From Pseudomonadota bacterium (GTDB taxonomy: Bacteria; Pseudomonadota; Gammaproteobacteria; Burkholderiales; Burkholderiaceae_C), in contig JAIUPH010000028.1 in NCBI GenBank assembly GCA_020161065.1, positions 124,001 to 188,000 of the forward strand: 64,000 bases of DNA, in the 5' to 3' direction. Each line of letters starts with the position of its first letter. The first letter of the stretch is position 1. The notes below the pieces were generated by a model. The model searched no databases, was not told the DNA's origin, and saw only the letters and a program-made list of their open reading frames with translations. The position numbers were made by a program, and so were the translations under genes. Below, piece by piece: positions 28,002 to 36,981 of this stretch.

Positions 28002-28844
28002 ATGAACCCCACCATCATCGTCCCGCAGGACCTCGCCGACCCCGAATTCACGCTGAGCCCGGCCGAGTTCGACCGCGTGCGCACGTTGATTCACCAGCGC
28101 GCCGGCATCAGCCTGCACGCCGGCAAGCAGGCCATGGTCTACAGCCGCCTGGCGCGCCGCCTGCGCGAGACCGGCTACAGCAGCTTCGGCAGCTACCTGC
28201 ACTGGCTGCAGAACGGCGCGCCCGATGCCGAATGGCAGGCCTTCATCAACTGCCTGACCACCAACCTGACCTCGTTCTTCCGCGAAGACCACCATTTCCA
28301 CGCGCTGGCCGAAGACCTGCGCGCGCGCGCGGCGCGGCCCATCCGCATCTGGTGCAACGCCGCCAGCACCGGCGAGGAGCCGTACTCGCTGGCGATGACG
28401 GCGGTGGAAGCGCTGGGCCTGTCGGCCCAGGTCAAGCTGGTGTGCAGCGACATCGACACGCAGGTGCTGGCCACCGCGCGCCGCGGCGTGTATGCGGCCG
28501 ATGCGCGCGGCCTGTCGTCCGAGCGCTTGCGCCGCCACTTCATGCGCGGCACCGGCAGCAACGCCGGCTTCATCCGCGTCAAGCCCGAGCTGGCGCGGAT
28601 GATCGAGTTCCGCCCCTTCAACCTGATGAGCCGCGACTGGTCGGCGCTGGGCGATCCGTTCGACATCGTGTTCTGCCGCAACGTGATGATTTATTTCGAC
28701 TCGCCCACGCAGCGCCAGGTGCTGGAGCGCACGCATGCCCGCATGCGCCCGGGCGGGCTGCTGTACGTGGGGCATTCGGAGAACTTCACCGACTCGTCGG
28801 ACATCTTCCGCCTGCGCGGCAAGACCGTCTACGAGCGCGTATGA
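28002..28844 (+). CDS. cheR: chemotaxis protein methyltransferase CheR
   Basis: S-adenosylmethionine-dependent methyltransferase of 280 residues that methylates glutamates of chemoreceptors in the cytoplasm. The N-terminal helical domain (FDRVRTLIHQRAGISL, then MVYSRLARRLRETGY) contacts receptors. The SAM-binding motif IWCNAASTGEEPYSLAM lies near residue 115, and FCRNVMIYF near 220 is the later catalytic strand. ATG at 28002 gives the normal family length. It is 10 bases before cheD, forming cheR - cheD - cheB. It is divergent from the GGDEF operon across about 200 bases in which no sure promoter was seen. cheA, cheW, cheY and cheZ are not in the window. Confidence 0.95.
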   Translation: MNPTIIVPQDLADPEFTLSPAEFDRVRTLIHQRAGISLHAGKQAMVYSRLARRLRETGYSSFGSYLHWLQNGAPDAEWQAFINCLTTNLTSFFREDHHFHALAEDLRARAARPIRIWCNAASTGEEPYSLAMTAVEALGLSAQVKLVCSDIDTQVLATARRGVYAADARGLSSERLRRHFMRGTGSNAGFIRVKPELARMIEFRPFNLMSRDWSALGDPFDIVFCRNVMIYFDSPTQRQVLERTHARMRPGGLLYVGHSENFTDSSDIFRLRGKTVYERV

Positions 28845-28854
28845 GGCCTGCTGC

Positions 28855-29517
28855 ATGAGCCCAGCGCCCGCCTTCCCGGCCACCGCGGCACGCCCCGCGC
28901 TGGGCAGCACGCCGCGGCTCGAACGCCTGAAGGCGCAACGGCGCGCGCCGGGCGAGGCCTCGTTCTTCTTCTACGACGCGCATTTCCGCTGCGAGGCGGT
29001 GAAGGTGCTGCCCGGCGAATACTTCGTGTTCGACGAAGACATCGCCGTCATGACCACGCTGGGCTCGTGCATCGCCGCCTGCCTGTGGGACCGCGAGAAG
29101 CGCGTCGGCGGTATGAACCACTTCATGCTGCCCGACAGCGGCGGTGCCGCCGATGGCGGACGTTATGGTTCCTACGCGATGGACCGGCTGATCGGCGAGC
29201 TGGTCAAGCGCGGCGCCACGCGCTCGACGATGGAGGCCAAGGTCTTCGGCGGCGGCGCGGTGATCAGCGGCATGAACACCATCAACGTCGGCGAGCGCAA
29301 CACCGCCTTCGTGATGAACTACCTGCGCACCGAGCGCATCACCGTGGTGTCCAAGGACGTGCTGGACATCTACCCGCGCAAGGTGTGTTTCCTGCCCGCC
29401 AGCGGCAAGGCCATGGTCAAGCGGCTGGCGTCCACCAACACCGAGATGCTGCTGGCGCAGGAACGCGCCGCGGCGGCGCCGGCAGTGGCCGGCGGCGGCT
29501 CGATCGATCTGTTTTGA
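28855..29517 (+). CDS. cheD: chemoreceptor glutamine deamidase CheD
   Basis: Cytosolic deamidase of 220 residues that converts specific receptor glutamines to glutamates before methylation. The catalytic Cys is in [13 protein letters not shown] near residue 70, the His in [10 protein letters not shown] near 86, and the later conserved block is [22 protein letters not shown] near 130. The N-terminal 40 residues are a family-unrelated Pro/Ala/Arg-rich leader. It is placed between cheR and cheB, five bases before cheB. No stop or frame damage is seen. Confidence 0.94.
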   Translation: MSPAPAFPATAARPALGSTPRLERLKAQRRAPGEASFFFYDAHFRCEAVKVLPGEYFVFDEDIAVMTTLGSCIAACLWDREKRVGGMNHFMLPDSGGAADGGRYGSYAMDRLIGELVKRGATRSTMEAKVFGGGAVISGMNTINVGERNTAFVMNYLRTERITVVSKDVLDIYPRKVCFLPASGKAMVKRLASTNTEMLLAQERAAAAPAVAGGGSIDLF

Positions 29518-29522
29518 CTGCC

Positions 29523-30611
29523 ATGACGCACAGACAAGCGACGAAGACGCGAGTGATCGTGGTCGATGATTCGGCCCTGGTGCGCGGCCTGCTGGCCGAG
29601 ATCATCAACCGCCAGCCCGACATGACGTGCATCGGCGCCGCCGCCGACCCGCTGGTGGCGCGCGAGATGATCCGCAACCTCGACCCCGACGTGATCACGC
29701 TGGACGTCGAGATGCCGCGCATGGACGGGCTGGACTTCCTCAGCCGCCTGATGCGCTTGCGGCCGATGCCGGTGGTGATGGTCTCCACCCTCACCGAGCG
29801 CGGCGCCGAAGTCACGCTGCGCGCGCTGGAACTGGGCGCGGTGGACTTCGTCGCCAAGCCCAAGATCGGCGTCGCCGACGGCCTGCGCCGGCTGGGCGAC
29901 GACATCACCGAGAAGATCCGCGCCGCCTCGCGCGCCACCGTGCGCCGGCTGGCGCCGGCCGCGCCGGCCGCCGGCGGCGGCGCCGCCGCGCCGGTGTCGC
30001 TGGGGCGGCTGTCGACCGAGAAGATCGTCTTCATCGGCGCCTCCACCGGCGGCACCGAAGCGACCAAGGAAGTGCTGATTCAGCTGCCGCCCGACAGCCC
30101 GGCGGTGATGATCACGCAGCACATGCCGCCGGGCTTCACGCGCAGCTACGCGGCGCGGCTGAACACGCTGTGCCGCATCCGCGTGGCCGAGGCCAACGAC
30201 GGCGAGCGCGTGCTGCCGGGCCATGCCTACATCGCGCCGGGCGGGCTGCACCTGTCGGTGGAGCGCTCGGGCGCCAACTACATCGCGCGCGTGCGCGACG
30301 GCGAGCCGGTCAACCGCCACAAGCCTTCGGTCGAAGTGCTGTTCCGCTCCGCGGCGCGCGTGGTCGGCCCCAACGCCCTGGGCGTGATGCTCACGGGCAT
30401 GGGCGCCGACGGCGCGCGCGCGATGAAAGAGCTGCGCGACGCCGGCAGCTACAACATCGTGCAGGACGAGGCGAGCTGCGTCGTCTTCGGCATGCCGCGC
30501 GAGGCCATCGCGCAAGGCGCCGCGCACGAGGTGTTGCCGGTCACGCAGATCGGGCCGCGGCTGATCGAGCGGCTGCGCAGCACCGCCGGGATGAACACGA
30601 CGCGGGTCTGA
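29523..30611 (+). CDS. cheB: chemotaxis response regulator protein-glutamate methylesterase CheB
   Basis: Two-domain enzyme of 362 residues that removes methyl groups from chemoreceptors when phosphorylated. The receiver domain has Asp15/Asp16 ([10 protein letters not shown]) and the phosphorylated Asp61 in [14 protein letters not shown] Gly/Ala/Pro linker follows (about residues 142-160). The methylesterase domain has the nucleophile Ser in [10 protein letters not shown] near 176, His in [10 protein letters not shown] near 203 and Asp in [11 protein letters not shown] near 295. It is the last gene of cheR - cheD - cheB. Adaptation chemistry (methylate, deamidate, demethylate) is complete here, while the signalling kinase must be encoded elsewhere. 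Confidence 0.96.
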   Translation: MTHRQATKTRVIVVDDSALVRGLLAEIINRQPDMTCIGAAADPLVAREMIRNLDPDVITLDVEMPRMDGLDFLSRLMRLRPMPVVMVSTLTERGAEVTLRALELGAVDFVAKPKIGVADGLRRLGDDITEKIRAASRATVRRLAPAAPAAGGGAAAPVSLGRLSTEKIVFIGASTGGTEATKEVLIQLPPDSPAVMITQHMPPGFTRSYAARLNTLCRIRVAEANDGERVLPGHAYIAPGGLHLSVERSGANYIARVRDGEPVNRHKPSVEVLFRSAARVVGPNALGVMLTGMGADGARAMKELRDAGSYNIVQDEASCVVFGMPREAIAQGAAHEVLPVTQIGPRLIERLRSTAGMNTTRV

Positions 30612-30808
30612 AGCGCCGCCGGCGACGTGCGGCGCCGGAACGTCGAATCCGTCACGGCCGCCGTTCTTCACCGGTTGGTGCCGATGGTCGATGTGTAGGG
30701 AAAGCTCAACTTCGGCGGCACGGTCGATTGCAGTGCCCGACCGGCGCCACGAAGCCAGTCGAAGTGGAGCTTGGTGTCCAACAACAATCACACTCAACGC
30801 ACCCGGCC

Positions 30809-32356
30809 ATGCGCAACAACCAGCCCGTCACCCAGCACGAATACGAACTGCCCGACCACGTGACCTTGATGTCCAGCACGGACGTCAGCAGCCACATCAC
30901 CTACGCCAACGCGGCCTTCGTGGCGGCCAGCGGCTTCGAGATGGCCGAGCTCCTGGGCCAGCCGCACAACATGGTGCGCCACCCGGACATGCCGCGCGAA
31001 GCCTTCGCCGACCTCTGGGCCACGATGAAGGGCGGCAGCTCGTGGTCGGCCCTGGTCAAGAACCGGCGCCGCAACGGCGACCACTACTGGGTGCGCGCCA
31101 ATGCCGCGCCGGTGTGGCGCGGCGGCCAGGTCAGCGGCTACCTGTCGGTGCGCACCAAGCCGACGCGCCAGGAAGTGGCCGCGGCCGAGGCGCTGTACCG
31201 GCGCTTCCGCGAAGGCCGCGCCGGCAGCCGCCGCTTCCACCAGGGCCTGGTGGTGCGCACCGGCTGGATGCGCTGGGCCTCGTGGCCGCAGACGCTGCCC
31301 ACGCGCTGGCGGCTGCGCCTGCCGACCGCCGCGCTGGGCCTGGCGGCGGTTGCCGGCGCCGCCTTCGCCGGCCTGGCCGGCCCGGCGCTGGCCGGCTTTG
31401 CCGCCGGCATGCTGCTGCTGTGCACGGCCGCGGTGCTGCTGCTGCAGCAGCAGGTGTCGCGGCCGCTGGAGCGGTTGCTGCAGCAGGCCTTGCGCGTGGC
31501 CTCCGGCCGCACCGACCCCGACGTGCAGATGAACCGGGTCGACGAGATCGGCATGATCCTGCGCGCCGTCAACCAGGCCGGGCTGAACCTGCGCGCGCTG
31601 GCCGACGACGTCGGCGAACAGGTGGGCGGCCTGCAGACCGCCAGCAGCGAAATCGCGCAGGGCAACGGCGACTTGAGTTCGCGCACCGAGCAGACGGCGG
31701 CCAGCCTGCAGCAGACGGCGGCGTCGATGGAGCAGATGACCTCGGCCGTGCGCTCCAACGCCGACACCGCGCGCGAGGCGGCGCAACTGGCCAGCGGCGC
31801 CGTCACCGCGGCGGCCGAGGGCGGCAGCGTGGTCAGCGGCGTGGTCGGCACGATGAAGGAGATCAGTGACTGCAGCAAGCGCATCGTCGACATCACCGGC
31901 GTCATCGACACCATCGCCTTCCAGACCAACATCCTGGCGCTCAACGCCGCGGTGGAGGCGGCGCGCGCCGGCCCGCAGGGCGCCGGCTTCGCGGTGGTGG
32001 CCACCGAGGTGCGCGGCCTGGCGCAGCGCAGCGCGCAGGCGGCCAAGGAGATCAAGACGCTGATCGACGACAGCGTGCGCAAGGTCGAGGGCGGCGCGCA
32101 GCAGGTCGACCGCGCCGGCCAGGCGATGGGCGAGATCGTCACCCAGATCGGCCGCGTCAACACGCTGATCGGCGAGATCAGCACCGCCAACGGCGAACAG
32201 TCGGCCGGCATCGGCCAGGTCAGCGTGGCGGTCTCGCAGCTCGACCGCATGACGCAGCAGAACGCCGCGCTGGTGGAACAGACCGCAGCCGCCGCCGACG
32301 CGATGAAGGGCCAGGCCGGGCGGCTGGTGGAGGCGGTGGCGGTGTTCCGCCGCTGA
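30809..32356 (+). CDS. Aer-like PAS-domain methyl-accepting chemotaxis protein
   Basis: Inner-membrane chemoreceptor of 515 residues. A cytoplasmic N-terminal PAS domain (about residues 20-115, with [20 protein letters not shown] and [17 protein letters not shown]) is of the FAD-binding Aer type for redox or energy taxis. A hydrophobic hairpin (about 165-210) anchors it without a periplasmic domain. A HAMP-like segment ([19 protein letters not shown]) and the MCP signalling domain follow, with the conserved tip [19 protein letters not shown] near residue 380. No CheR-tethering pentapeptide is seen at the C-terminus. It lies 197 bases after cheB, possibly with its own promoter, and its 3' end meets the hemW operon convergently. 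Confidence 0.9.
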   Translation: MRNNQPVTQHEYELPDHVTLMSSTDVSSHITYANAAFVAASGFEMAELLGQPHNMVRHPDMPREAFADLWATMKGGSSWSALVKNRRRNGDHYWVRANAAPVWRGGQVSGYLSVRTKPTRQEVAAAEALYRRFREGRAGSRRFHQGLVVRTGWMRWASWPQTLPTRWRLRLPTAALGLAAVAGAAFAGLAGPALAGFAAGMLLLCTAAVLLLQQQVSRPLERLLQQALRVASGRTDPDVQMNRVDEIGMILRAVNQAGLNLRALADDVGEQVGGLQTASSEIAQGNGDLSSRTEQTAASLQQTAASMEQMTSAVRSNADTAREAAQLASGAVTAAAEGGSVVSGVVGTMKEISDCSKRIVDITGVIDTIAFQTNILALNAAVEAARAGPQGAGFAVVATEVRGLAQRSAQAAKEIKTLIDDSVRKVEGGAQQVDRAGQAMGEIVTQIGRVNTLIGEISTANGEQSAGIGQVSVAVSQLDRMTQQNAALVEQTAAAADAMKGQAGRLVEAVAVFRR

Positions 32357-32360
32357 CGTT

Positions 32361-32420
32361 GGTCAGCGGCGATGCTTCGCCGCTGGTGTGGGTCAGCGGC
32401 AATGCATCGCCGCTGGTGTG
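32361..32420. repeat. two tandem 30-bp hairpin repeats between convergent genes
   Basis: Two adjoining 30-base copies (32361-32390 and 32391-32420) differ at two positions. Each contains an inverted repeat: CAGCGGCGA - TGCT - TCGCCGCTG is perfect in the first copy, and the second copy has CAGCGGC...GCCGCTG. They fill almost the whole gap between the MCP stop and the hemW stop. No T-tract is present. They may serve as a bidirectional mRNA-end structure or be a repeat-family insertion. Confidence 0.8.
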
Positions 32421-32422
32421 GA

Positions 32423-33628
32423 TCAAGCCTTCGGTGCCGCCAGAAAAAGCTGCTGCACGTCGCTGAGGAAATCGAAGCCGCGCGCCGTGGGCCGCAGCCG
32501 CTGGCCCTGCTGCTGCAGCCAGCCGCGATCCAGCGCCTGCTGCAGCCCGGGCTCCAGCGCCTGCAGGCCGAGGCCCGTGCGCTCGGCCAGCAGCGGCCGG
32601 TCGAAGCCCTCGGCCAGGCGCAGCGCGCCGAGCATGAACTCGAACGGCAGGTCGTCGGCGCTGACAGCGTGCTCGTTGGACACCGCCCGCCCCTGCAGCG
32701 CCTGGCGCAGGTAGGCCGCCGGCTCGCGCCAGCGCACCTGGCGCACGATGCGGTCAGGGAACGACAGCTTGCCGTGCGCGCCGGCGCCCAGCCCCAGGTA
32801 GTCGCCGAAGCGCCAGTAGTTCTGGTTGTGCACGCAGCGGTGGCCGGCGCGCGCGAAGGCCGAGACTTCGTAACGTTCGAGACCAGCCGCCGCGGTGCGC
32901 GCGACGATGGCGTCCAGCATTTCGCTGGCTGCGTCGTCGTCGGGCAGCCCGGCCGGCGGGCGGGCGGCGAAGGCGGTGTTCGGCTCGATCGTCAGGTGGT
33001 AGACCGACAGGTGCGGCGGCGAGAAGGCCAGTGCCTCATCGAGGTCGGCCTGCAGCGCCGCGGGCGTCTGCCCCGGCAGCGCGTACATCAGGTCGACGTT
33101 GAAGGTCTCGAAGGCCTGCGCCGCCTCGGCCAGCGCGGCGCGCGCCTGTGCGCCGTCGTGCACGCGGCCGATGGCGCGCAGCGCCGCATCGTCGAAGCTC
33201 TGCACGCCCAGCGACAGCCGCGTGACGCCGGCGGCACGAAAGGCGCGGAAGCGGTCGCGCTCGAAGGTGCCGGGGTTGGCTTCCAGCGTGATCTCGCAGC
33301 CCGGCTCCAGCGGCAGCCGGGCGCGCACGTCGGCCAGCAGGCGGTCGATGCCGGCCGGCGAAAACAGACTGGGCGTGCCGCCGCCGATGAAGACGCTGAC
33401 CACGCGCCGGCCCCACACCAGCGGCAACGACGCTTCGAGGTCGGCGCGCAAGGCGTCGAGGTACTGCGTCTCGGGCAGGTCGCCGCTCGCCCGTTCGTGC
33501 GAATTGAAGTCGCAGTACGGGCACTTGCGCAGGCACCAGGGCAGGTGCACGTACAGCGAGAGCGGCGGCAGCGCACTCAAGCGCACGTCGCCGCGGCGCT
33601 GCAGCCGGATGGGCTCAGGCCTTGCCAA
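32423..33628 (-). CDS. hemW: HemW-like radical SAM heme chaperone
   Basis: Radical SAM protein of 401 residues. The cluster motif CLRKCPYC lies near residue 32 (CxxxCxxC), followed by the SAM-binding glycines VFIGGGTPS near 80. A C-terminal HemN-like domain is present (EFMLGALRLAEGFD near 330). It lacks the extra N-terminal motif of true coproporphyrinogen dehydrogenase HemN, and its gene partner rdgB is the usual neighbour of hemW, so a heme-binding/transfer role is the better call. The start lies 14 bases inside the rdgB coding end, meaning the two genes overlap and are probably translationally coupled. Confidence 0.92.
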   Translation of the reverse strand: MARPEPIRLQRRGDVRLSALPPLSLYVHLPWCLRKCPYCDFNSHERASGDLPETQYLDALRADLEASLPLVWGRRVVSVFIGGGTPSLFSPAGIDRLLADVRARLPLEPGCEITLEANPGTFERDRFRAFRAAGVTRLSLGVQSFDDAALRAIGRVHDGAQARAALAEAAQAFETFNVDLMYALPGQTPAALQADLDEALAFSPPHLSVYHLTIEPNTAFAARPPAGLPDDDAASEMLDAIVARTAAAGLERYEVSAFARAGHRCVHNQNYWRFGDYLGLGAGAHGKLSFPDRIVRQVRWREPAAYLRQALQGRAVSNEHAVSADDLPFEFMLGALRLAEGFDRPLLAERTGLGLQALEPGLQQALDRGWLQQQGQRLRPTARGFDFLSDVQQLFLAAPKA

Positions 33629-34277
33629 GCGCCCAGGCCTCGCGCAGGCGCTCGCGCATCTGCGCCGCCGCCAGCGCGCGGTGGCTGACGCGGTTCTTGG
33701 TGGCGGCGTCGAGCTCGGCCACGCTGCGGTCGAGCCCGGGAATGAACATCAGCGGGTCGTAGCCGAAGCCGCCGCTGCCGCGCGGCTGCTGCAGGATGCG
33801 GCCGACCCAGCGGCCGCAGGCCAGCAGCGGCTCGGGGTCGGCGGCGTGGCGCAAGGCCACCAGGGTGCTGACGAAGGCGGCGCGCCGGCGGCCGTCGTCA
33901 GTCTGGTCGGCCAGGCGCTGCAGCAGCAGCGCGTTGTTGGCCGCGTCTTGCGCGCGGCGCAGCGCCTCGCGGTCGCCGCCAACTTCGGGAACCGGCGCAT
34001 AGTGCGCCGAGATCACGCCCGGCGCGCCGCCCAGCGCATCGACGCACAGGCCCGAGTCGTCGGCCAGCGCCGGCAGGCCGCTGTAGCGCGCCGCGTGGCG
34101 CGCCTTGGCGAGGCCGTTCTCGACGAAGGTGTCGTACGGTTCCTCGGCCTCGGCAATGCCCAGGCTGCCCTGCGTCACCAACTCGACCGGCAGCCCGGCG
34201 AACAAGGCCTGCAACTCGGCCAGCTTCTTGGCGTTGTTGGAGGCCAGCACGATGCGCACGGGCACGGGCATGGGCAT
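33615..34277 (-). CDS. rdgB: XTP/dITP diphosphatase (Ham1/RdgB)
   Basis: Cytosolic house-cleaning pyrophosphatase of 220 residues that hydrolyses inosine and xanthosine triphosphates to keep them out of DNA and RNA. The start IVLASNNAKKLAELQALF is the substrate-binding family opening. EEPYDTFVENGLAKARHAA near residue 45 and ALADDSGLCVDALGGAPGV near 72 hold the catalytic Glu and Asp residues, and GSGGFGYDPLMFIP near 168 is the purine-binding block. Its ATG overlaps the rph stop by one base. Two alternative ATGs (34277 and 34271) exist, and only the extreme N-terminus differs. Confidence 0.95.
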   Translation of the reverse strand: MPMPVPVRIVLASNNAKKLAELQALFAGLPVELVTQGSLGIAEAEEPYDTFVENGLAKARHAARYSGLPALADDSGLCVDALGGAPGVISAHYAPVPEVGGDREALRRAQDAANNALLLQRLADQTDDGRRRAAFVSTLVALRHAADPEPLLACGRWVGRILQQPRGSGGFGYDPLMFIPGLDRSVAELDAATKNRVSHRALAAAQMRERLREAWALGKA

Positions 34278-35005
34278 CAATCCTCGGCCAGCGCCCGGCG
34301 CTGCGCGGCCACCAGTTCGCCGATGCCTTTTTGCGCCAGCGCCAGCAACTGGTCCATCTGCTCGCGCGTGAAGGGCGCGCCCTCGGCCGTGCCCTGCACT
34401 TCGACGAAACCGCCGGCGGCCGTCATCACCACGTTCATGTCGGTGTCGCAGGCCGAATCTTCCACGTACTCCAGGTCGAGCAGCGGCGTGCCCTGCACGA
34501 GGCCCACCGAGACGGCGGCGACCGCATCGCGCACCGGCGAGGCGGCAATGCGGCCCTGCCCGATCAGCCAGCGCACCGCGTCCTGCGCGGCGACGAAGGC
34601 GCCGGTGATGGCCGCGGTGCGCGTGCCGCCATCGGCCTGCAGCACGTCGCAATCGATCAGGATCGAACGTTCGCCGAGTGCGCCCAGGTCGAACACGCTG
34701 CGCAGGCTGCGGCCGATCAGGCGCTGGATCTCCTGCGTGCGGCCGCTTTGCTTGCCGCGCGCGGCCTCGCGGTCGCCGCGCGTGTGCGTGGCGCGCGGCA
34801 GCATGCCGTATTCGGCCGTCACCCAGCCTTCGCCGCTGCCGCGCTTGTGCGGCGGCACCTTCTCGTCGACCGAGGCGGTGCACAGCACCTGGGTGTCGCC
34901 GAAGCACACCAGCACCGAGCCTTCGGCGTGGCGCGTGTAGCGGCGGCGGATGCTCACCGGGCGCAGGGCGTCGGCCGCGCGGCCGCCCGATCGTTGAAAC
35001 GTCAT
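34277..35005 (-). CDS. rph: ribonuclease PH
   Basis: Phosphorolytic 3'-5' exoribonuclease of 242 residues that trims tRNA precursors and forms a hexameric ring. Family blocks are the opening [38 protein letters not shown] near residue 60, and [19 protein letters not shown] near 90 with phosphate-binding Arg residues. [19 protein letters not shown] near 118 and [19 protein letters not shown] near 178 hold the catalytic acids. The length is normal. It is upstream of rdgB and downstream of the PP2C gene, the order also known in other Burkholderiales. Confidence 0.97.
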   Translation of the reverse strand: MTFQRSGGRAADALRPVSIRRRYTRHAEGSVLVCFGDTQVLCTASVDEKVPPHKRGSGEGWVTAEYGMLPRATHTRGDREAARGKQSGRTQEIQRLIGRSLRSVFDLGALGERSILIDCDVLQADGGTRTAAITGAFVAAQDAVRWLIGQGRIAASPVRDAVAAVSVGLVQGTPLLDLEYVEDSACDTDMNVVMTAAGGFVEVQGTAEGAPFTREQMDQLLALAQKGIGELVAAQRRALAED

Positions 35006-35068
35006 CTGTTCGGTCCTTGGAGTGGAAAAGCGCGGCGCGCGGGCGCCACGATGCCGGGCGCCGGCGCT

Positions 35069-35983
35069 TCAGCGCCGCTTGGCCGACGAGCGCTGGATGG
35101 CCTCGTTGATCTCGCGGATCGAGCGTTCGATCTCGGCCTCGTCGAGTTCGTCGGTGTCCTTGTCGCCCAGCAGGCTGGCCTGGATGGTCGACGCGAAGAC
35201 CTCGTCGCCGAGCGATTGCGTGGACACCTGCGGGCCGGCGCTGATGTCCTCGGCCGACTCCCACTCGACCGCCAGCGCGGTCACGTTGTCGCTCTTGGGG
35301 CCGGCCTGGCGCAGCGCCTGCTCGACCAGTTCGGGCACGGCATCGGAGAGCGGCCGCGAGGCCAGCACGTTCGTGATCGCGGCGTCGGGCAAGGCGCTCC
35401 ACAAGCCGTCGGAGCACAGCAGCAGCCGGTCGCCCGGGTGCATCAGCAAGGGCCCGGCGGTGTCGATCATCGGCTTGCCGGGGCTGCCCAGGCAGGTGAA
35501 CAGCACGTTGCGGTTGAGCCGCTCGCCGATGGGCACCACCTGCGACATCGTCTCCTGCAGCTCGGTGTAGGAATGGTCGCGCGTGCGGGCGATCAGCTTG
35601 TCGCCGCGCATCAGGTACAGCCGCGAATCGCCGCAGTGCGCCCAGTAGGCGGCCGCGCCCTGCAGCACGCAGGCGACCACCGTGGTGCGCGGCGTGTCGA
35701 CCAGCGAGCGCGCGGTGGCGTACTGCAGCAACTGGTGGTGGCCGGCGATGATGGCGTCTTGCAGGAAGCGCAAGGGGTCGGTCAGCGCCGACTTGGCCTC
35801 GTGCTGGAAGCGCGCCGCCAGCGACTGCAGCGCCACCTGCGCGGCAATGTCGCCCTCGGGGTGGCCGCCCATGCCGTCGGCCAGCGCGAACAGGCCGGCG
35901 TCGCGCGTGTAGCAGTAGCCCATGCGGTCTTCGTTCTTCTCGCGGCCGCCGCGGCGGCTGATCTGGTGAACGGTGAACCTCAC
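35069..35983 (-). CDS. PP2C-family serine/threonine phosphatase
   Basis: Metal-dependent phosphatase of 304 residues. PP2C motifs appear in order: RRGGREKNEDRMG near residue 12, ALADGMGGHPEGD near 34, WAHCGDSRLYLMR near 115, LLLCSDGLWSALPD near 187 and GPKSDNVTALAVEW near 232. A C-terminal acidic tail of about 60 residues without family similarity follows (DKDTDELDEAEIERSI). GTG at 35983 overlaps the kinase stop (GTGA). The longer frame upstream is spurious. With the adjoining kinase it forms a reversible Ser/Thr phosphorylation pair whose targets are unknown. Confidence 0.9.
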   Translation of the reverse strand: MRFTVHQISRRGGREKNEDRMGYCYTRDAGLFALADGMGGHPEGDIAAQVALQSLAARFQHEAKSALTDPLRFLQDAIIAGHHQLLQYATARSLVDTPRTTVVACVLQGAAAYWAHCGDSRLYLMRGDKLIARTRDHSYTELQETMSQVVPIGERLNRNVLFTCLGSPGKPMIDTAGPLLMHPGDRLLLCSDGLWSALPDAAITNVLASRPLSDAVPELVEQALRQAGPKSDNVTALAVEWESAEDISAGPQVSTQSLGDEVFASTIQASLLGDKDTDELDEAEIERSIREINEAIQRSSAKRR

Positions 35984-36948
35984 GTCTTGGCCCCGGTCTT
36001 GATGGTCTCCAGCTGCAGCTTGAGCCGCTCGCTGAAGCTCAGCTTGGTGTAGCGGCGCTCGGTCTCGCGCGAAAGCTCCTTCTGCAGCGCGAACACGCTT
36101 TGCGGGCGCGACAGCGGGTCCAGCGACATGCACCACTCCGTCACCTCGATCAGGTTGTCGGAGTAGACATTGCGCAGCCGCGACAGGCTTAAAGCGAGGC
36201 GGTCCTTCTCCAGCCGCTGCGGCGCGTCGTTGGGCGGATAGCCCTGCATGCAGGCGTAGATGCAGGCGCCGATGGCGTAGATGTCGGTCCAGGGACCTAA
36301 CGAGCCATCCCGGCGGTACATCTCCGGCGCCGCGAAGCCCGGCGTGTACATCGGGCGGATGAAGTTGCCTTCCTTGGACAGCACCTCGCGCGCGGCGCCG
36401 AAGTCCAGCATCACCGCCTTGTTGTCGTTGGTGATGAAGACGTTGGCCGGCTTGATGTCCAGGTGCAGCATCTTGTGCTGGTGCACGATGCGCAGGCCGC
36501 GCAGGATCTCGTCGAACAGGCTGCGGATGGTGCTCTCGCGGAACACCTTGTCGCGCTTCATCTCGCGCGCGGTGACGATGAAGTCCTGCAGCGTGTCGCC
36601 CTGCAGGTAGTTCATCACCATGTAGACGGTTTCGTTCTCGCGGAAGAAGTTCAGCACCGAGACCACGCTGGGGTGGCTGATCTGCGCCAGCGAGCGGCCT
36701 TCTTCGAAGAAGCTCTTCAGCCCCAGCCGGTACAACGGCTGCTTGTCGGGCTTGACGCGCGGCGTCAGCTCGCCGGGCGAACGCTCGGCCAGCGACGAGG
36801 GCAGGTACTCCTTGATCGCGACGAGCTGCTGGCCATCGCCTTCGGCCAGGTAGACCACCCCGAAGCCGCCGGCGGCGAGCTTCTTGACGACCTGGTAGCC
36901 CCCGACCACCGTGCCCGACGGCAACGGGGCTGGTTTGGGCTTTGACAT
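35980..36948 (-). CDS. serine/threonine protein kinase (Hanks type)
   Basis: Cytosolic kinase of 322 residues with no transmembrane segment or sensor domain. The glycine loop KLAAGGFGVVYLAE lies near residue 24, the ATP lysine in VAIKEYLP near 45, and the catalytic loop in MLHLDIKPANVFI near 155. DFGAAREVL follows near 177 and the activation-segment end GFAAPEMYRRDG near 200. The HLD form (rather than HRD) of the catalytic loop is a variant: position 2 is Leu instead of Arg, which often marks kinases that are not activated by loop phosphorylation. It overlaps the PP2C gene and is divergent from yicC with only 33 bases between the two starts. Confidence 0.9.
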   Translation of the reverse strand: MSKPKPAPLPSGTVVGGYQVVKKLAAGGFGVVYLAEGDGQQLVAIKEYLPSSLAERSPGELTPRVKPDKQPLYRLGLKSFFEEGRSLAQISHPSVVSVLNFFRENETVYMVMNYLQGDTLQDFIVTAREMKRDKVFRESTIRSLFDEILRGLRIVHQHKMLHLDIKPANVFITNDNKAVMLDFGAAREVLSKEGNFIRPMYTPGFAAPEMYRRDGSLGPWTDIYAIGACIYACMQGYPPNDAPQRLEKDRLALSLSRLRNVYSDNLIEVTEWCMSLDPLSRPQSVFALQKELSRETERRYTKLSFSERLKLQLETIKTGAKT

Positions 36949-36981
36949 AATCGGCGGACGGTAGGTATCGACAGATCTGAC

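Noticed and set aside
29627-30808. Plus-strand open frame running from cheB into the MCP gene
   Set aside because: Only the part from 30809 shows PAS/MCP sequence; the front part is an out-of-frame reading of cheB.
30612-30808. Possible sigma-28 flagellar promoter before the MCP gene
   Set aside because: No stretch matches both the TAAA/TCAA-like -35 and GCCGATAA-like -10 at the right spacing.
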